Shown piece by piece: positions 1 through 8,478 of a DNA stretch of 64,000 bases. The stretch is from Burkholderia latens (GTDB taxonomy: Bacteria; Pseudomonadota; Gammaproteobacteria; Burkholderiales; Burkholderiaceae): contig NZ_CP013438.1 of NCBI RefSeq assembly GCF_001718795.1, positions 1,364,001 through 1,428,000 of the forward strand, in the 5' to 3' direction. Numbering within the stretch: the first letter of the stretch is position 1; each line of letters begins with the position of its first letter. Under the pieces are notes generated by a model. It was not told the origin of the DNA. It saw nothing but the letters and a program-made list of their open reading frames with translations, and did not search any database. The position numbers and the translations under genes are program-made.

Positions 1-155
1 TCGGTCAATCCCTGCTTGTTGCGCGCGTTTATCGCGCCTTCCGGCGGGCTGTCCGGGTTGCCGAACGAAGCGGCTTTCGCCGTGACGGCAATACCCGCGG
101 CAGCAATCGCACCGGCCGTACTCGTCAACATCTTGCGTCGAGAAAGATTCGTCAT
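1..155 (-). CDS. Tat-exported protein, probably bicupin oxalate decarboxylase (5' part only)
   Basis: Only the first 51 codons lie in the window; the gene continues past its left edge. The protein begins with a twin-arginine signal (SRRKML, then an alanine-rich hydrophobic stretch ending near AKAA), so it should leave the cytoplasm folded, with its cofactor. The mature start (SFGNPDSPPEGAIN) resembles, from memory, the beginning of exported bicupin oxalate decarboxylases of Burkholderia, manganese enzymes that turn oxalate into formate and CO2. No cupin metal ligand is visible here, so the product name is an inference. The ATG at 155 follows a good purine-rich ribosome site (GAAGAGGGAACC). 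Confidence 0.5.
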   Translation of the reverse strand, partial: MTNLSRRKMLTSTAGAIAAAGIAVTAKAASFGNPDSPPEGAINARNKQGLT

Positions 156-442
156 GGTTCCCTCTTCACCATTTCAAATAATCGAATATTCACTCCGGAC
201 ACTCACCACTTTCCCATTTATCGAAAAGCGGCAGACCGTGACGCAAGTTAAATACAAGTCGACTTAAAAATTAAATGAATTATTAACCTGAATTAATGAT
301 TTAATCTTATCCGGTCGGCGTTTTGTAATGATTGCGAGGGCAGCGGCGCTCGCAGCGAGAACAACAGAAGCGGGGTCGCCACCCCCTATCGCTCCGCACA
401 AGTCCATAGTTTTTATTCGCTGGCGCCGCTGATTTTGGCTTT
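156..442. other. Divergent intergenic region, AT-rich
   Basis: This stretch separates the leftward Tat-exported protein from the rightward rpiR gene. Bases about 265-315 are strikingly AT-rich for this genome (runs such as AATTAAATGAATTATTAA) and probably hold the leftward promoter. No open frame with coding character was seen. Confidence 0.5.
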
Positions 443-485
443 GTTAGATACATGTCATCCAACCATCCAATGACAACGATCTAAC
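443..485. promoter_or_regulatory. Nested inverted repeat, candidate RpiR operator
   Basis: Two pairs of arms are arranged symmetrically: GTTAGAT (443-449) pairs with ATCTAAC (479-485), and TGTCAT (453-458) pairs with ATGACA (470-475). Both gaps between outer and inner arms are 3 bases and the centre is 11 bases. The element ends 5 bases before the regulator's ATG. Autoregulation by the RpiR dimer or tetramer is the obvious inference; an mRNA hairpin is the alternative. Confidence 0.6.
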
Positions 486-490
486 ATCCG

Positions 491-1378
491 ATGACCTGCG
501 CCTTCGCCCATACCGTCGAATCACGCTTTGCCGAGCTGACGCCGACCGCGAAGCGGATCGCCAGCTACATGCTCGCGAACCTCGATCGGCTCGGTCTCGA
601 AACCGCCGATCAGATCGCGCAGCAGACCGGCACCAGCGGCATTTCGGTCGGGCGCTTTCTGCGTAGCGTCGGTTACCGAAATCTCGACGATCTGAAACGC
701 GAACTGCGCGGGAGCAGCGATCGCCCGTGGATGATCACCGACCGCCTCGACGAGTACCGCCGCGCCGCCGCCACGCAAACGACGGCCGGCGCGCGCGACA
801 GCGATCGCAGCAGCGGCACGCTCGCGTCGTCGCTCGATCGCGAACTCGACGCGATTCGGCACGTGTACCGGCTCGCCGAAGGTCCGGTGTTCGCGCAGGT
901 CGCGGACCGGATCGCGCAGGCCGATGCCGTGTTCATCCTCGGCATCCAGTCGACCCGCGGGATCAGCAACGCGTTCAGCAGCTATCTCGAATACCTGCGC
1001 CCGCGTGTGTTCTATTCGGACGGCCAGTCGGGCTCATACGTCGATTCGCTGAATTCCGAGTTCGAACGGCCGTACTGCATCGTCACGGACACGCGCGCCT
1101 ATTCGCGCACCGCGCGCCGCTATTGCGAGGCCGCTGCCGAACGCGGCCAGCCGTTCGCGCTCGTCACCGATCTGTATTGCCCGTGGGCGCGCGAATGGCC
1201 GGCCGACCTGCTGCAGGTGAAGACCGACGTCGGCCAGTTTTGGGATTCGCTCGCGCCGCTCACCTGCCTGTTCAACCTGCTGATCACCGCCGTGGTCGAC
1301 CGCCTCGGTCCCGCGATCGACCGGCGCGTCGCGCGCAACCGCGAGCTGCAGCGCACGTTCGACCAATTCGAATCCTGA
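491..1378 (+). CDS. RpiR/MurR-family transcriptional regulator
   Basis: This 295-residue protein has the RpiR layout. An N-terminal HTH domain (about residues 1-75, including the stretch ADQIAQQTGTSGISVGRFLR) is followed by a SIS sugar-isomerase-type domain (about 130-270, with VFILGIQSTRG near 146) that binds a phosphosugar or cell-wall-derived effector in family members. It is first in a co-directional run with ddpX (17 bp gap) and the ddp transporter, so it probably controls uptake of D,D-dipeptides or muropeptide fragments. No clear Shine-Dalgarno precedes the ATG; the inverted repeat at 443-485 sits there instead. The ligand is not deducible. Confidence 0.9.
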   Translation: MTCAFAHTVESRFAELTPTAKRIASYMLANLDRLGLETADQIAQQTGTSGISVGRFLRSVGYRNLDDLKRELRGSSDRPWMITDRLDEYRRAAATQTTAGARDSDRSSGTLASSLDRELDAIRHVYRLAEGPVFAQVADRIAQADAVFILGIQSTRGISNAFSSYLEYLRPRVFYSDGQSGSYVDSLNSEFERPYCIVTDTRAYSRTARRYCEAAAERGQPFALVTDLYCPWAREWPADLLQVKTDVGQFWDSLAPLTCLFNLLITAVVDRLGPAIDRRVARNRELQRTFDQFES

Positions 1379-1395
1379 GTGAACCCGGACCACCG

Positions 1396-1959
1396 ATGAA
1401 CCGTCACCACCTCGTTGAAATCACGCCCGCCACGCATCGCGTCGAGATCGATCTCGTCTACGCGACCGAGCGCAACCTGACCGGCAAGCCGATCTACCGC
1501 AACGCACACTGTCTGCTACTCGAGCCGGCCGAAGCGGCGCTGCGCCGCGCGGTCGACATCGCCGCGCAAGCCGGCTTCGTGCTGCGCATCTACGACGCGT
1601 ACCGGCCGCCGCAGGCGCAGCAGGTGCTGTGGGATTTCCTGCCGGATCCGAACTTCGTCGCCGATCTCGGCCGCGGGTCGAACCACAGCCGCGGCACCGC
1701 GATCGACCTGACGCTCGTCGACGCGAACGGCGACCCGCTCGACATGGGCACGGGCTTTGACGAGATGGTGGCCGCTTCCGGCCACTTTCACGCGGGGTTG
1801 CCGGAACCCGTGCAACGCAACCGGCTGCTGTTGCTCGGCGTGATGCATGCGGCCGGCTTCGCGCATATCGACAGCGAGTGGTGGCACTACGAGCTGCCCG
1901 GTTCGCGCGCGCTGCCGCCGATCGACAACACGGCCAGCGGCCCGTGGCAGATGATGTGA
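1396..1959 (+). CDS. ddpX: D-alanyl-D-alanine dipeptidase (VanX/DdpX family)
   Basis: This 187-residue protein is a zinc D,D-dipeptidase that hydrolyses D-Ala-D-Ala released from peptidoglycan. All expected signatures are present: the transition-state arginine in YRPPQ (about residue 70), the zinc-binding SNHSRGTAID motif (His97 and Asp104) and the EWWH motif with catalytic Glu161 and zinc ligand His164. Length fits the family. There is no signal peptide, so it should act in the cytoplasm on dipeptides imported by the downstream ABC transporter. It follows rpiR by 17 bp and precedes ddpA by 64 bp, consistent with one operon, as in E. coli ddpXABCDF. Confidence 0.93.
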   Translation: MNRHHLVEITPATHRVEIDLVYATERNLTGKPIYRNAHCLLLEPAEAALRRAVDIAAQAGFVLRIYDAYRPPQAQQVLWDFLPDPNFVADLGRGSNHSRGTAIDLTLVDANGDPLDMGTGFDEMVAASGHFHAGLPEPVQRNRLLLLGVMHAAGFAHIDSEWWHYELPGSRALPPIDNTASGPWQMM

Positions 1960-2023
1960 CGACGCTGCACGCCCCCTTTTTCCTGCACGTTCAACGACTC
2001 AAACGACAGATGGAGAAGCGCCC

Positions 2024-3625
2024 ATGAAATCAACGACCACCCGGCTCATCGCGGCGCTGGCCGCCGCATCGGTGCTCGCCGCCGTTCCGCTTTGCGCCGC
2101 CCGCGCGGAAACCCCGAAGGACATGTTCGTGATGGCCGCGCTGCTCGACGAGTTCACGACGCTCGACCCCGGCGAGATCTACGAGCTCGTGCCGGAGGAA
2201 TACGTCGCGAACACGTACGACCGGCTCGTGCGCGTCGATCTGCGCGACCCGTCGAAATTCAACGGCGACGTCGCGCAGTCGTGGACGGTGAGCGCCGACG
2301 GGCTGACCTATACGTTCAAGCTGCGCCAGGGCCTCAAGTTCCACTCCGGCAACCCGCTGACGGCCGACGACGTCGCATGGTCGATCCAGCGCGCGGTGCT
2401 GCTCGACAAGGGCCCGGCCGCGGTGCTGACCGGCATCGGGCTCACGAAGGCCAACGTCACGGCGAACGTCAAAAAGCTCGACGACCAGACGGTGTCGATC
2501 ACGACCGACCACAAGTACGCGCCGACCTTCGTGCTGAACGTGCTCGGCTCGTGGCCCGCGTCGGTGGTCGACAAGAAATTGCTGCTGTCGCACCAGCAGG
2601 GCAACGACTTCGGCAACGCATGGCTGAAGACCAACGAAGCCGGCTCCGGCGCGTACAAGCTCGTCAAGTGGTCGCCGAGCGACAGCATCTTGCTGCAGCG
2701 CTTCGACGGCTACCGGCTGCCGCTCGCGATGAAGCGCATCGTGCTGCGCCACGTGCCGGAGGCGGCAAGCCAGCGGCTGCTGCTGGAAAACGGCGACGTC
2801 GACGCGGCGCGCGACCTGAGCCCCGACGATCTCGCATCGGTCGTCAAATCCGGCAAGGCGAAGGTCGCGGCCTCGCCGCAGGCGACGCTGCTGTATCTCG
2901 GCCTGAACACGAAGAACCCGACGCTCGCGAAACCCGACGTGCAGGAAGCGCTGAAGTGGCTGGTCGACTACGCGGGAATCCAGGCCAACGTCGTGAAGAC
3001 GACCTACAAGGTGCACCAGACGTTCCTGCCCGAAGGCTTCCTCGGCACGCTGAATTCGAATCCGTACAAGCTCGACGTCGCAAAGGCGAAGGCGCTGCTC
3101 GCGAAAGCCGGCGTGCCGAACGGCTTCTCGGTGACGATGGACGTGCGCAATGACTATCCGTACACCGAGATCGCGCAGGCCGTGCAGGCGAACTTCGCCC
3201 AGGCGGGTGTCAAGGTGCAGTTGATCCCTGGCGACAACAAGCAGACGCTCGCGAAATACCGCGCGCGTCAGCACGACATCTACATCGGCGAATGGTCGGC
3301 AGACTACATCGATCCGCACAGCAACGCGCAGGGCTTCGCATGGAATCCCGACAATTCCGACAAGTCCAGCTACAAGATGCTGGCCTGGCGCAACAGCTGG
3401 GACATTCCTCGACTGACGAAGGAAACCGACGCCGCGCTCGCCGAACCGACTGCCGCGCAGCGCGCGCAGCGCTACCAGGCGATGCAGAAGGAGATGCTCG
3501 CGCGCTCGCCGTTCGTAATCATGTTCGAGAAGGTCGCGCAGGTCGCGACGCGTCCCGGCGTGAGCGGGCTCGAAGTCGGGCCGATCAACGATCTCGTGTC
3601 GTACCGTAACCTGAAGAAGCAATAA
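2024..3625 (+). CDS. ddpA: ABC transporter periplasmic binding protein, D,D-dipeptide type
   Basis: This 533-residue protein is a family 5 (DppA/OppA-like) solute-binding protein. It starts with a Sec signal peptide (positive MKSTTTR, hydrophobic core, cleavage near ARAE, about residue 29). Mature sequence features typical of the family include FKLRQGLKFHSG and TADDVAWS. It would capture dipeptides in the periplasm and deliver them to the two permeases that follow directly (11 bp gap to ddpB). A ribosome site (GGAGAAG) precedes the ATG. The substrate assignment rests on ddpX linkage; sequence alone would also allow other peptides. Confidence 0.9.
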   Translation: MKSTTTRLIAALAAASVLAAVPLCAARAETPKDMFVMAALLDEFTTLDPGEIYELVPEEYVANTYDRLVRVDLRDPSKFNGDVAQSWTVSADGLTYTFKLRQGLKFHSGNPLTADDVAWSIQRAVLLDKGPAAVLTGIGLTKANVTANVKKLDDQTVSITTDHKYAPTFVLNVLGSWPASVVDKKLLLSHQQGNDFGNAWLKTNEAGSGAYKLVKWSPSDSILLQRFDGYRLPLAMKRIVLRHVPEAASQRLLLENGDVDAARDLSPDDLASVVKSGKAKVAASPQATLLYLGLNTKNPTLAKPDVQEALKWLVDYAGIQANVVKTTYKVHQTFLPEGFLGTLNSNPYKLDVAKAKALLAKAGVPNGFSVTMDVRNDYPYTEIAQAVQANFAQAGVKVQLIPGDNKQTLAKYRARQHDIYIGEWSADYIDPHSNAQGFAWNPDNSDKSSYKMLAWRNSWDIPRLTKETDAALAEPTAAQRAQRYQAMQKEMLARSPFVIMFEKVAQVATRPGVSGLEVGPINDLVSYRNLKKQ

Positions 3626-3635
3626 CGTTCCCCGC

Positions 3636-4706
3636 ATGTCGACTCCCGCCTCCTCCCTCGAAACGCTGCGCACGCTGCCCGCGCGGAGCCCGGCCGTACG
3701 CTGGATGCTGCGCGTGCTGCGCTGGGCGCTCACGCTCGCCGTCACGTTCGCCGGGCTGCTCGCGCTGACGTTCGTGATCGGCCGCAAGGTGCCGATCGAC
3801 CCCGTGCTCGCGATCCTCGGCGATCGCGCATCGGCCGAAGCGTATGCGGCCGAGCGCATCGCACTCGGCCTCGACAAGCCGCTCGTCACGCAGTTCCTGA
3901 TCTACGCGCGCGACGTCCTCCACGGCAATCTCGGCATGTCGCTGCTGACGTCGAACCCCGTGCTCGACGACATCAGACGCGTGTTTCCGGCTACGCTCGA
4001 ACTCGCGACGATCGCGACGCTGATCGGGATCGCGATCGGCGTGCCGCTCGGCGTCGCCGCGGCGGTAAAGCACAACCGGCCGATCGACCACATCGCCCGC
4101 TTCGTCGGCCTGATCGGCAATTCGGTGCCGGTGTTCTGGCTCGGGCTGATGGGGCTGCTGCTGTTCTATGCGCGACTGCATTGGGTCGGCGGCCCGGGCC
4201 GGCTCGATCCCGTCTACGACGGGATGGTCGATCCGCGTACGGGCAGCTTGCTGCTCGACGCGGCGCTTGCCGGCGAGTGGGACGTGTTCCGTAATGCGCT
4301 GTCGCACATTGCGCTGCCGGCCGCGATCCTCGGTTACTACTCGGTCGCGTACCTGAGCCGGATGACCCGCTCGTTCATGCTCGACCAGCTGAGCCAGGAA
4401 TACATCGTCACTGCGCGCGCGAAGGGCCTGTCCGAGCGGCGGGTGATCTGGCGGCATGCGTTCGGCAACATCGCGGTGCCGCTGCTCACCGTGATCGCGC
4501 TCACGTACAGCAACCTGCTCGAAGGTTCGGTGCTGACCGAGATCGTGTTCGCATGGCCGGGGCTGGGCTCGTACCTGACCGGCGCACTCCTGAACGCCGA
4601 CATGAATGCCGTGCTCGGCGCGACGCTCGTGATCGGCGTGATGTTCATCACCGTCAACCTGCTGACCGACGCGCTGTACCGCGTGTTCGATCCGCGTGCG
4701 CGCTGA
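3636..4706 (+). CDS. ddpB: ABC transporter permease, DppB/DdpB type
   Basis: This 356-residue inner-membrane protein has about six hydrophobic segments, the first near residues 25-48 (a run ending LLALTFVIG). The EAA-type loop that contacts the ATPases is seen as YIVTARAKGLSERRVIWRH. The N-terminal part is longer than in the sister permease, as is usual for DppB-like subunits. It should form the translocation channel with DdpC. It lies 11 bp after ddpA and 66 bp before ddpC, on the same strand. Confidence 0.9.
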   Translation: MSTPASSLETLRTLPARSPAVRWMLRVLRWALTLAVTFAGLLALTFVIGRKVPIDPVLAILGDRASAEAYAAERIALGLDKPLVTQFLIYARDVLHGNLGMSLLTSNPVLDDIRRVFPATLELATIATLIGIAIGVPLGVAAAVKHNRPIDHIARFVGLIGNSVPVFWLGLMGLLLFYARLHWVGGPGRLDPVYDGMVDPRTGSLLLDAALAGEWDVFRNALSHIALPAAILGYYSVAYLSRMTRSFMLDQLSQEYIVTARAKGLSERRVIWRHAFGNIAVPLLTVIALTYSNLLEGSVLTEIVFAWPGLGSYLTGALLNADMNAVLGATLVIGVMFITVNLLTDALYRVFDPRAR

Positions 4707-4772
4707 GGGCCGCTTCGACATGACCGTTTCCATCCTGCATCTCGTTCCACCCATGCCTGAGGCCGCCCGACC

Positions 4773-5687
4773 ATGAATGCCGAACGTCTCACACTGCGCG
4801 CGTGGCTGCTTTCCGATGCGCCCGCATCGCGCTCGCAAGCCGCGTTCGGCCTCGCATACCGCCGCTGGCGCCGTTTCGCGACCAATCCGCTGAACCTGTT
4901 CGGGCTTGCGATCCTGGCAGCGCTGATCGTCGTCGCGATCGTCGGCCCGCTAATCATGCCGCACGACCCGCTGCGCCAGGTGCTGTCCGACCGCCTGCTG
5001 CCGCCCGGTTCCGCATCGCACTGGCTCGGCACCGACCAGCTCGGCCGGGACATCCTGTCGCGGCTGATCGGCGGCTCGCGCCTCACGCTCGGCATCGCAT
5101 TGCTCGTCGTCGTGATCGTCGTGCCGATCGGCCTGCTGATCGGTACGACCGCCGGCTATTGCGACGGCTTCGTCGACAGCGTGTTGATGCGCATCACCGA
5201 TATTGCGCTCGCGTTCCCGAAGATCGTGCTCGCGCTCGCGTTCGCGGCCGCGCTCGGCCCCGGCGTGGTCAATGCGGTGGTCGCGATCTCGATCACCGCG
5301 TGGCCGGCCTATGCGCGGCTTGCTCGCGCCGAGACGATCCGCATCGCGCAGGCCGACTACATCCACGCGGCCCGGCTGCAAGGCGCATCGGGCCCGCGGA
5401 TCCTGCTGCGCTACATCGTGCCGCTGTGCATGTCGTCGGTGATCGTGCGCGCGACGCTCGACATGGCCGGCATCATTCTCACCGTCGCGGGCCTCGGCTT
5501 CCTCGGGCTGGGCGCGCAGCCGCCAAGCCCGGAATGGGGCTTCATGGTCGCGTCCGGCCGCAACGTGCTGCTCGACGCATGGTGGGTCGCGACGCTGCCC
5601 GGCGCGGCGATCCTGCTCGTCAGCCTCGCGTTCAACCTGCTCGGCGACGGGCTGCGCGACGTCTTCGATCCGCGTCATGGAGCATGA
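4773..5687 (+). CDS. ddpC: ABC transporter permease, DppC/DdpC type
   Basis: This 304-residue protein is the second permease. It carries the N-terminal cytoplasmic helix and first membrane segment typical of DppC (NPLNLFGLAILAALIVVAIV), then GTDQLGRDILSRLIGGSR, a hallmark of the OppC/DppC family, and the EAA loop YIHAARLQGASGPRILLRY. Its stop overlaps the start region of the ATPase gene that follows, indicating translational coupling. Function: dipeptide import across the inner membrane with DdpB. Confidence 0.9.
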   Translation: MNAERLTLRAWLLSDAPASRSQAAFGLAYRRWRRFATNPLNLFGLAILAALIVVAIVGPLIMPHDPLRQVLSDRLLPPGSASHWLGTDQLGRDILSRLIGGSRLTLGIALLVVVIVVPIGLLIGTTAGYCDGFVDSVLMRITDIALAFPKIVLALAFAAALGPGVVNAVVAISITAWPAYARLARAETIRIAQADYIHAARLQGASGPRILLRYIVPLCMSSVIVRATLDMAGIILTVAGLGFLGLGAQPPSPEWGFMVASGRNVLLDAWWVATLPGAAILLVSLAFNLLGDGLRDVFDPRHGA

Positions 5688-6603
5688 CATGTCATTGAAT
5701 TCCTCCCACGCCGCCGCGCCGCTCTGCGAGATCGACGGCCTGAAGATCGGCTTTCGCGGGCACGACGGTGTCGTCACCAACGCGGTGCGCGACCTGTCGC
5801 TGACGCTCGCGCCCGGCGAACGGCTCGGCATCGTCGGCGAATCGGGCTCCGGCAAGTCGCTGACGGGCCGCGCGTTGCTCGGCCTGCTGCCCGAAGCCGC
5901 GCGCTGGACCGCCCGCACGATGCGCTTCGCGGGCCAGGACCTGCTCGCGATGTCCGCAGGCGAACGCCGGCGACTGTGCGGCAGCCAGATGGGGATGATC
6001 CTGCAGGACCCGAAGTATTCGCTGAATCCGGTGATGACCGTCGCAAAGCAGATGGGTGAAGCGTTCCGGCGGCACGAGCCGGGCTTGCGCGGCCGCGCGC
6101 TGCGCGAGCGGATCGTCGACGCGCTCGCGGCCGTGCAGATCCGCGATCCGGCGCGCGTCGCCGATGCGTATCCGCACGAGCTGTCGGGCGGCATGGGCCA
6201 GCGCGTGATGATCGCGATGATGGTGTCGACGGGCCCTCGCCTGCTGATCGCCGACGAGCCGACGTCCGCGCTCGACGTCGCGGTGTCGATGCAGGTGCTC
6301 GCGGTGCTCGACGCAATGATCGCGCGGCACGACACGGGACTGATGTTCATCAGCCACGACCTGCCGCTCGTGATGTCGTTCTGCGATCGCGTCGCGGTGA
6401 TGTATGCGGGCCGCGTGGTCGAAATCTGCGCCGCACGCGACCTGCGCAACGCGACGCATCCCTACACGCGCGGGCTGCTCGCGGCGAACCCGCCGCTTGC
6501 GAACCCGCCCGACGAACTGCCGGTGCTGCGGCGCGATCCGGCGTGGCTCGACGCCGCTGCGCCCGCACCGGCGTCCCGCGTATCCCAGGAGGCCGCACGA
6601 TGA
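5677..6603 (+). CDS. ddpD: ABC transporter ATP-binding protein, DppD/DdpD type
   Basis: This protein of up to 308 residues is one of two ATPases powering the importer. Walker A is GESGSGKS, the signature is LSGGMGQRVMIAMM, Walker B is LLIADEPTSALD and the switch histidine is in FISHD. Two in-frame ATG starts are possible, 5677 and 5689; the second gives MSLNSSHAAAPL and lies beyond the ddpC stop, so either could be used. The signature has M for the usual second Q (GGMGQ), a common variant in DppD-like proteins. The ATGA overlap with ddpF argues for equal production of both ATPases. Confidence 0.9.
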   Translation: MEHDMSLNSSHAAAPLCEIDGLKIGFRGHDGVVTNAVRDLSLTLAPGERLGIVGESGSGKSLTGRALLGLLPEAARWTARTMRFAGQDLLAMSAGERRRLCGSQMGMILQDPKYSLNPVMTVAKQMGEAFRRHEPGLRGRALRERIVDALAAVQIRDPARVADAYPHELSGGMGQRVMIAMMVSTGPRLLIADEPTSALDVAVSMQVLAVLDAMIARHDTGLMFISHDLPLVMSFCDRVAVMYAGRVVEICAARDLRNATHPYTRGLLAANPPLANPPDELPVLRRDPAWLDAAAPAPASRVSQEAAR

Positions 6604-7361
6604 TCGACGTCGATCACGTCTCGATTCGTTTTCCGACCCGCACGGGTCATGTCGACGCCGTGCGCGACGCGAGCTTCGCGGTGCGCGACGGCGAGGTGTT
6701 CGGTCTCGTCGGCGAATCGGGCTCCGGCAAGTCGACGCTGCTGCGCGCGCTGACGGGCCTCGTGCCCATCGCGGGCGGCAGCCTGTCGATCGACGGCCGG
6801 CCCGCCGGCGGCACACCCGAGCGTGCGTTCCGGCGGCACGTGCAGATGGTGTTTCAGGATCCGTACGCGTCGCTGCATCCACGCTTCACCGTCGACCAGA
6901 CGCTGCGCGAGCCGCTGTCGATCCATGCAATCGACGATGCCGACGCGCGCATCGCGCGCGCACTGTCCGAAGTCGGGCTTGGTCCATCGTTCCGCTTCCG
7001 TTATCCGCACCAGTTGTCGGGCGGCCAGCGCCAACGCGTCGCGATCGCGCGCGCGCTGATCGTCGAGCCGCGCGTGCTGCTGCTGGACGAGCCGACGTCC
7101 GCGCTCGATGTGTCGGTGCAGGCGGAAATCCTGAACCTGCTGCGCCGGCTGCATCGCGAACGCAACCTGACGATGATCCTCGTGAGCCACAACCTTGCGG
7201 TGATCGGCTTTCTGTGCCAGCGCGTCGCGGTGATGCAGCATGGCGAGATCGTCGAACAGCTTCGCATCGAGGACGTGCGTGCCGGACAGGTCGCGCGCGA
7301 CTACACGCGCACGCTGCTGCGCGCGACCGAAGGCTATCGCCGGCTCGACCCGGTCGCCTGA
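6600..7361 (+). CDS. ddpF: ABC transporter ATP-binding protein, DppF/DdpF type
   Basis: This 253-residue protein is the second ATPase of the importer. Walker A GESGSGKST, signature LSGGQRQRVAIARAL, Walker B VLLLDEPTSALD and LVSHNLAV are all intact. I chose the ATG at 6600, which overlaps the ddpD stop as ATGA; an upstream in-frame ATG would add 19 residues rich in arginine with no family likeness. It is the last gene of the ddp operon, and no convincing hairpin terminator was seen before the next gene. Confidence 0.9.
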   Translation: MIDVDHVSIRFPTRTGHVDAVRDASFAVRDGEVFGLVGESGSGKSTLLRALTGLVPIAGGSLSIDGRPAGGTPERAFRRHVQMVFQDPYASLHPRFTVDQTLREPLSIHAIDDADARIARALSEVGLGPSFRFRYPHQLSGGQRQRVAIARALIVEPRVLLLDEPTSALDVSVQAEILNLLRRLHRERNLTMILVSHNLAVIGFLCQRVAVMQHGEIVEQLRIEDVRAGQVARDYTRTLLRATEGYRRLDPVA

Positions 7362-7499
7362 CACGTACACGACGCGCGGGCGTGCGATACTCGGCACGCT
7401 TGCACGCCGGTGTGTCGGGGTGCCGAGCAATGGAACCCTGGCGCGCTGCGCGGGTCCATGTCGTTTCGTCAACAACTCAACAGCAACAGGGAGGCATCC

Positions 7500-7754
7500 A
7501 TGCTGCAATTCATCGAAACCCTGGTAGTCGGGCTCATCGTCGGCCTCCTCGCCCGTGCACTGAAGCCCGGCGACGACAAGATGGGCATCGTGATGACCGT
7601 CGTGCTCGGCGTCGTCGGCTCGCTGATCGCCGGCTACGTCGGCCGCGCCGCCGGCTGGTATGCACCGGGCCAGGGCGCCGGCTGGATCGCGTCGATCATC
7701 GGCGCGATCGTGCTGCTCGTGATCGTCGGCGCAGTACGCAAGCGCGCAAGCTGA
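7500..7754 (+). CDS. GlsB/YeaQ/YmgE-family small membrane protein
   Basis: This 84-residue protein has three glycine-rich hydrophobic segments (about residues 5-20, 28-46 and 55-77) and the family's pattern GLIVGLLARALKPGDD followed by GIVMTVVLGVVGSLIAGYVG. Members are the so-called transglycosylase-associated proteins, inner-membrane proteins often induced by stress; their biochemical role is not established. The gene has a good ribosome site (AGGGAGG), stands alone and is followed by a strong terminator. Confidence 0.88.
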   Translation: MLQFIETLVVGLIVGLLARALKPGDDKMGIVMTVVLGVVGSLIAGYVGRAAGWYAPGQGAGWIASIIGAIVLLVIVGAVRKRAS

Positions 7755-7782
7755 CCGCCGCATCGCGCGCCTCAATGCCGCA

Positions 7783-7817
7783 CGGCCGCTCGTCATGCAC
7801 GAGCGGCCGTTTTCTTT
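7783..7817 (+). terminator. Rho-independent terminator
   Basis: A perfect 11-bp stem (CGGCCGCTCGT at 7783-7793 pairing with ACGAGCGGCCG at 7799-7809) with a 5-base loop is followed by a T-rich tract (TTTTCTTTT). It lies 28 bp after the small membrane protein gene and should end its transcript. Confidence 0.9.
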
Positions 7818-8116
7818 TGGCGAACCGGTTCGCGGGCGCGCCGATTCGTTGAGTCCTCAACGATTTACCGGCAAACGCGGCGTGCACTGACGCGCGCGGG
7901 ACGCGCGTACACCACCGGCAATACCCTGACTTGTGCGCGCACAAATTTGAGATAAATTGATTTAACGAGTACGGCCTGATTTGCCAATGGCCGGTATTTC
8001 GGCTGTTTTCCTTAAGAGGTCCGATGAAATTGCCGTTTACGCATACAGCACCGCAGCGTTGACGGACTGCCATTCGAGCGGCCTCGCTGCGATGCGCTTC
8101 CTCTCTGGAGCCTGTC
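7818..8116. other. Intergenic region upstream of pilin-like gene
   Basis: No coding frame is convincing here. An AT-rich patch near 7945-7970 (AATTTGAGATAAATTGATTTAA) is the most likely promoter area for the secreted protein that starts at 8117. Confidence 0.4.
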
Positions 8117-8452
8117 ATGAAGCATCGCTCGTTTGCCGCGTCGTTTGCCCTGGCTGCCTCGCTTCTGGCCTCGTCTTCTTCGTTTGCCGCCGATGTGTCG
8201 GGCATCATCCACTTCACCGGCATGATCGTCGAGCCGCCGTGCTCGTTCACGCTCGACACGGCGGACGCCGCGCATCTGCGCGTGCGCCCCGACTGCCCGC
8301 GGCCGGCCAGCGGACAGGTCGCGTTCGTCGACGCGGCGAGCCTGCGCACGATCAAGACCACGACCTTTACGCAGGCTTCGCCCGCAATCGTTTTACCGGA
8401 TCGCCCGGACAACACGGGCACGCGGATGATCGCCGTCGTGACCTACCGGTAA
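8117..8452 (+). CDS. Small secreted protein resembling the start of a fimbrial subunit
   Basis: This 111-residue protein has a clear Sec signal peptide (MKHRSF, hydrophobic core, cleavage at SSFAAD, about residue 25). The mature start, GIIHFTGMIVEPPCSF, matches the first beta strand and first cysteine of chaperone-usher pilins, and a second cysteine follows (RPDC, about residue 56), so one disulphide is likely. It is shorter than a typical pilin of about 160-180 residues and no chaperone or usher gene is nearby. It may be a solitary pilin-fold protein rather than a fimbrial building block. Confidence 0.7.
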   Translation: MKHRSFAASFALAASLLASSSSFAADVSGIIHFTGMIVEPPCSFTLDTADAAHLRVRPDCPRPASGQVAFVDAASLRTIKTTTFTQASPAIVLPDRPDNTGTRMIAVVTYR

Positions 8453-8478
8453 CCCGCGTTGCGGCGGACGTTCGCGCA

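Noticed and set aside
727..1395. Long rightward frame through rpiR that continues into ddpX
   Set aside because: It is Arg/Ala-rich, overlaps a clear RpiR protein in another frame, and only becomes protein-like at the ddpX start, 1396.
2030..3889. A 619-codon leftward frame opposite ddpA
   Set aside because: Composition is dominated by Arg, Val and Leu from antisense of a high-GC gene, and it contradicts the intact ddpA frame.
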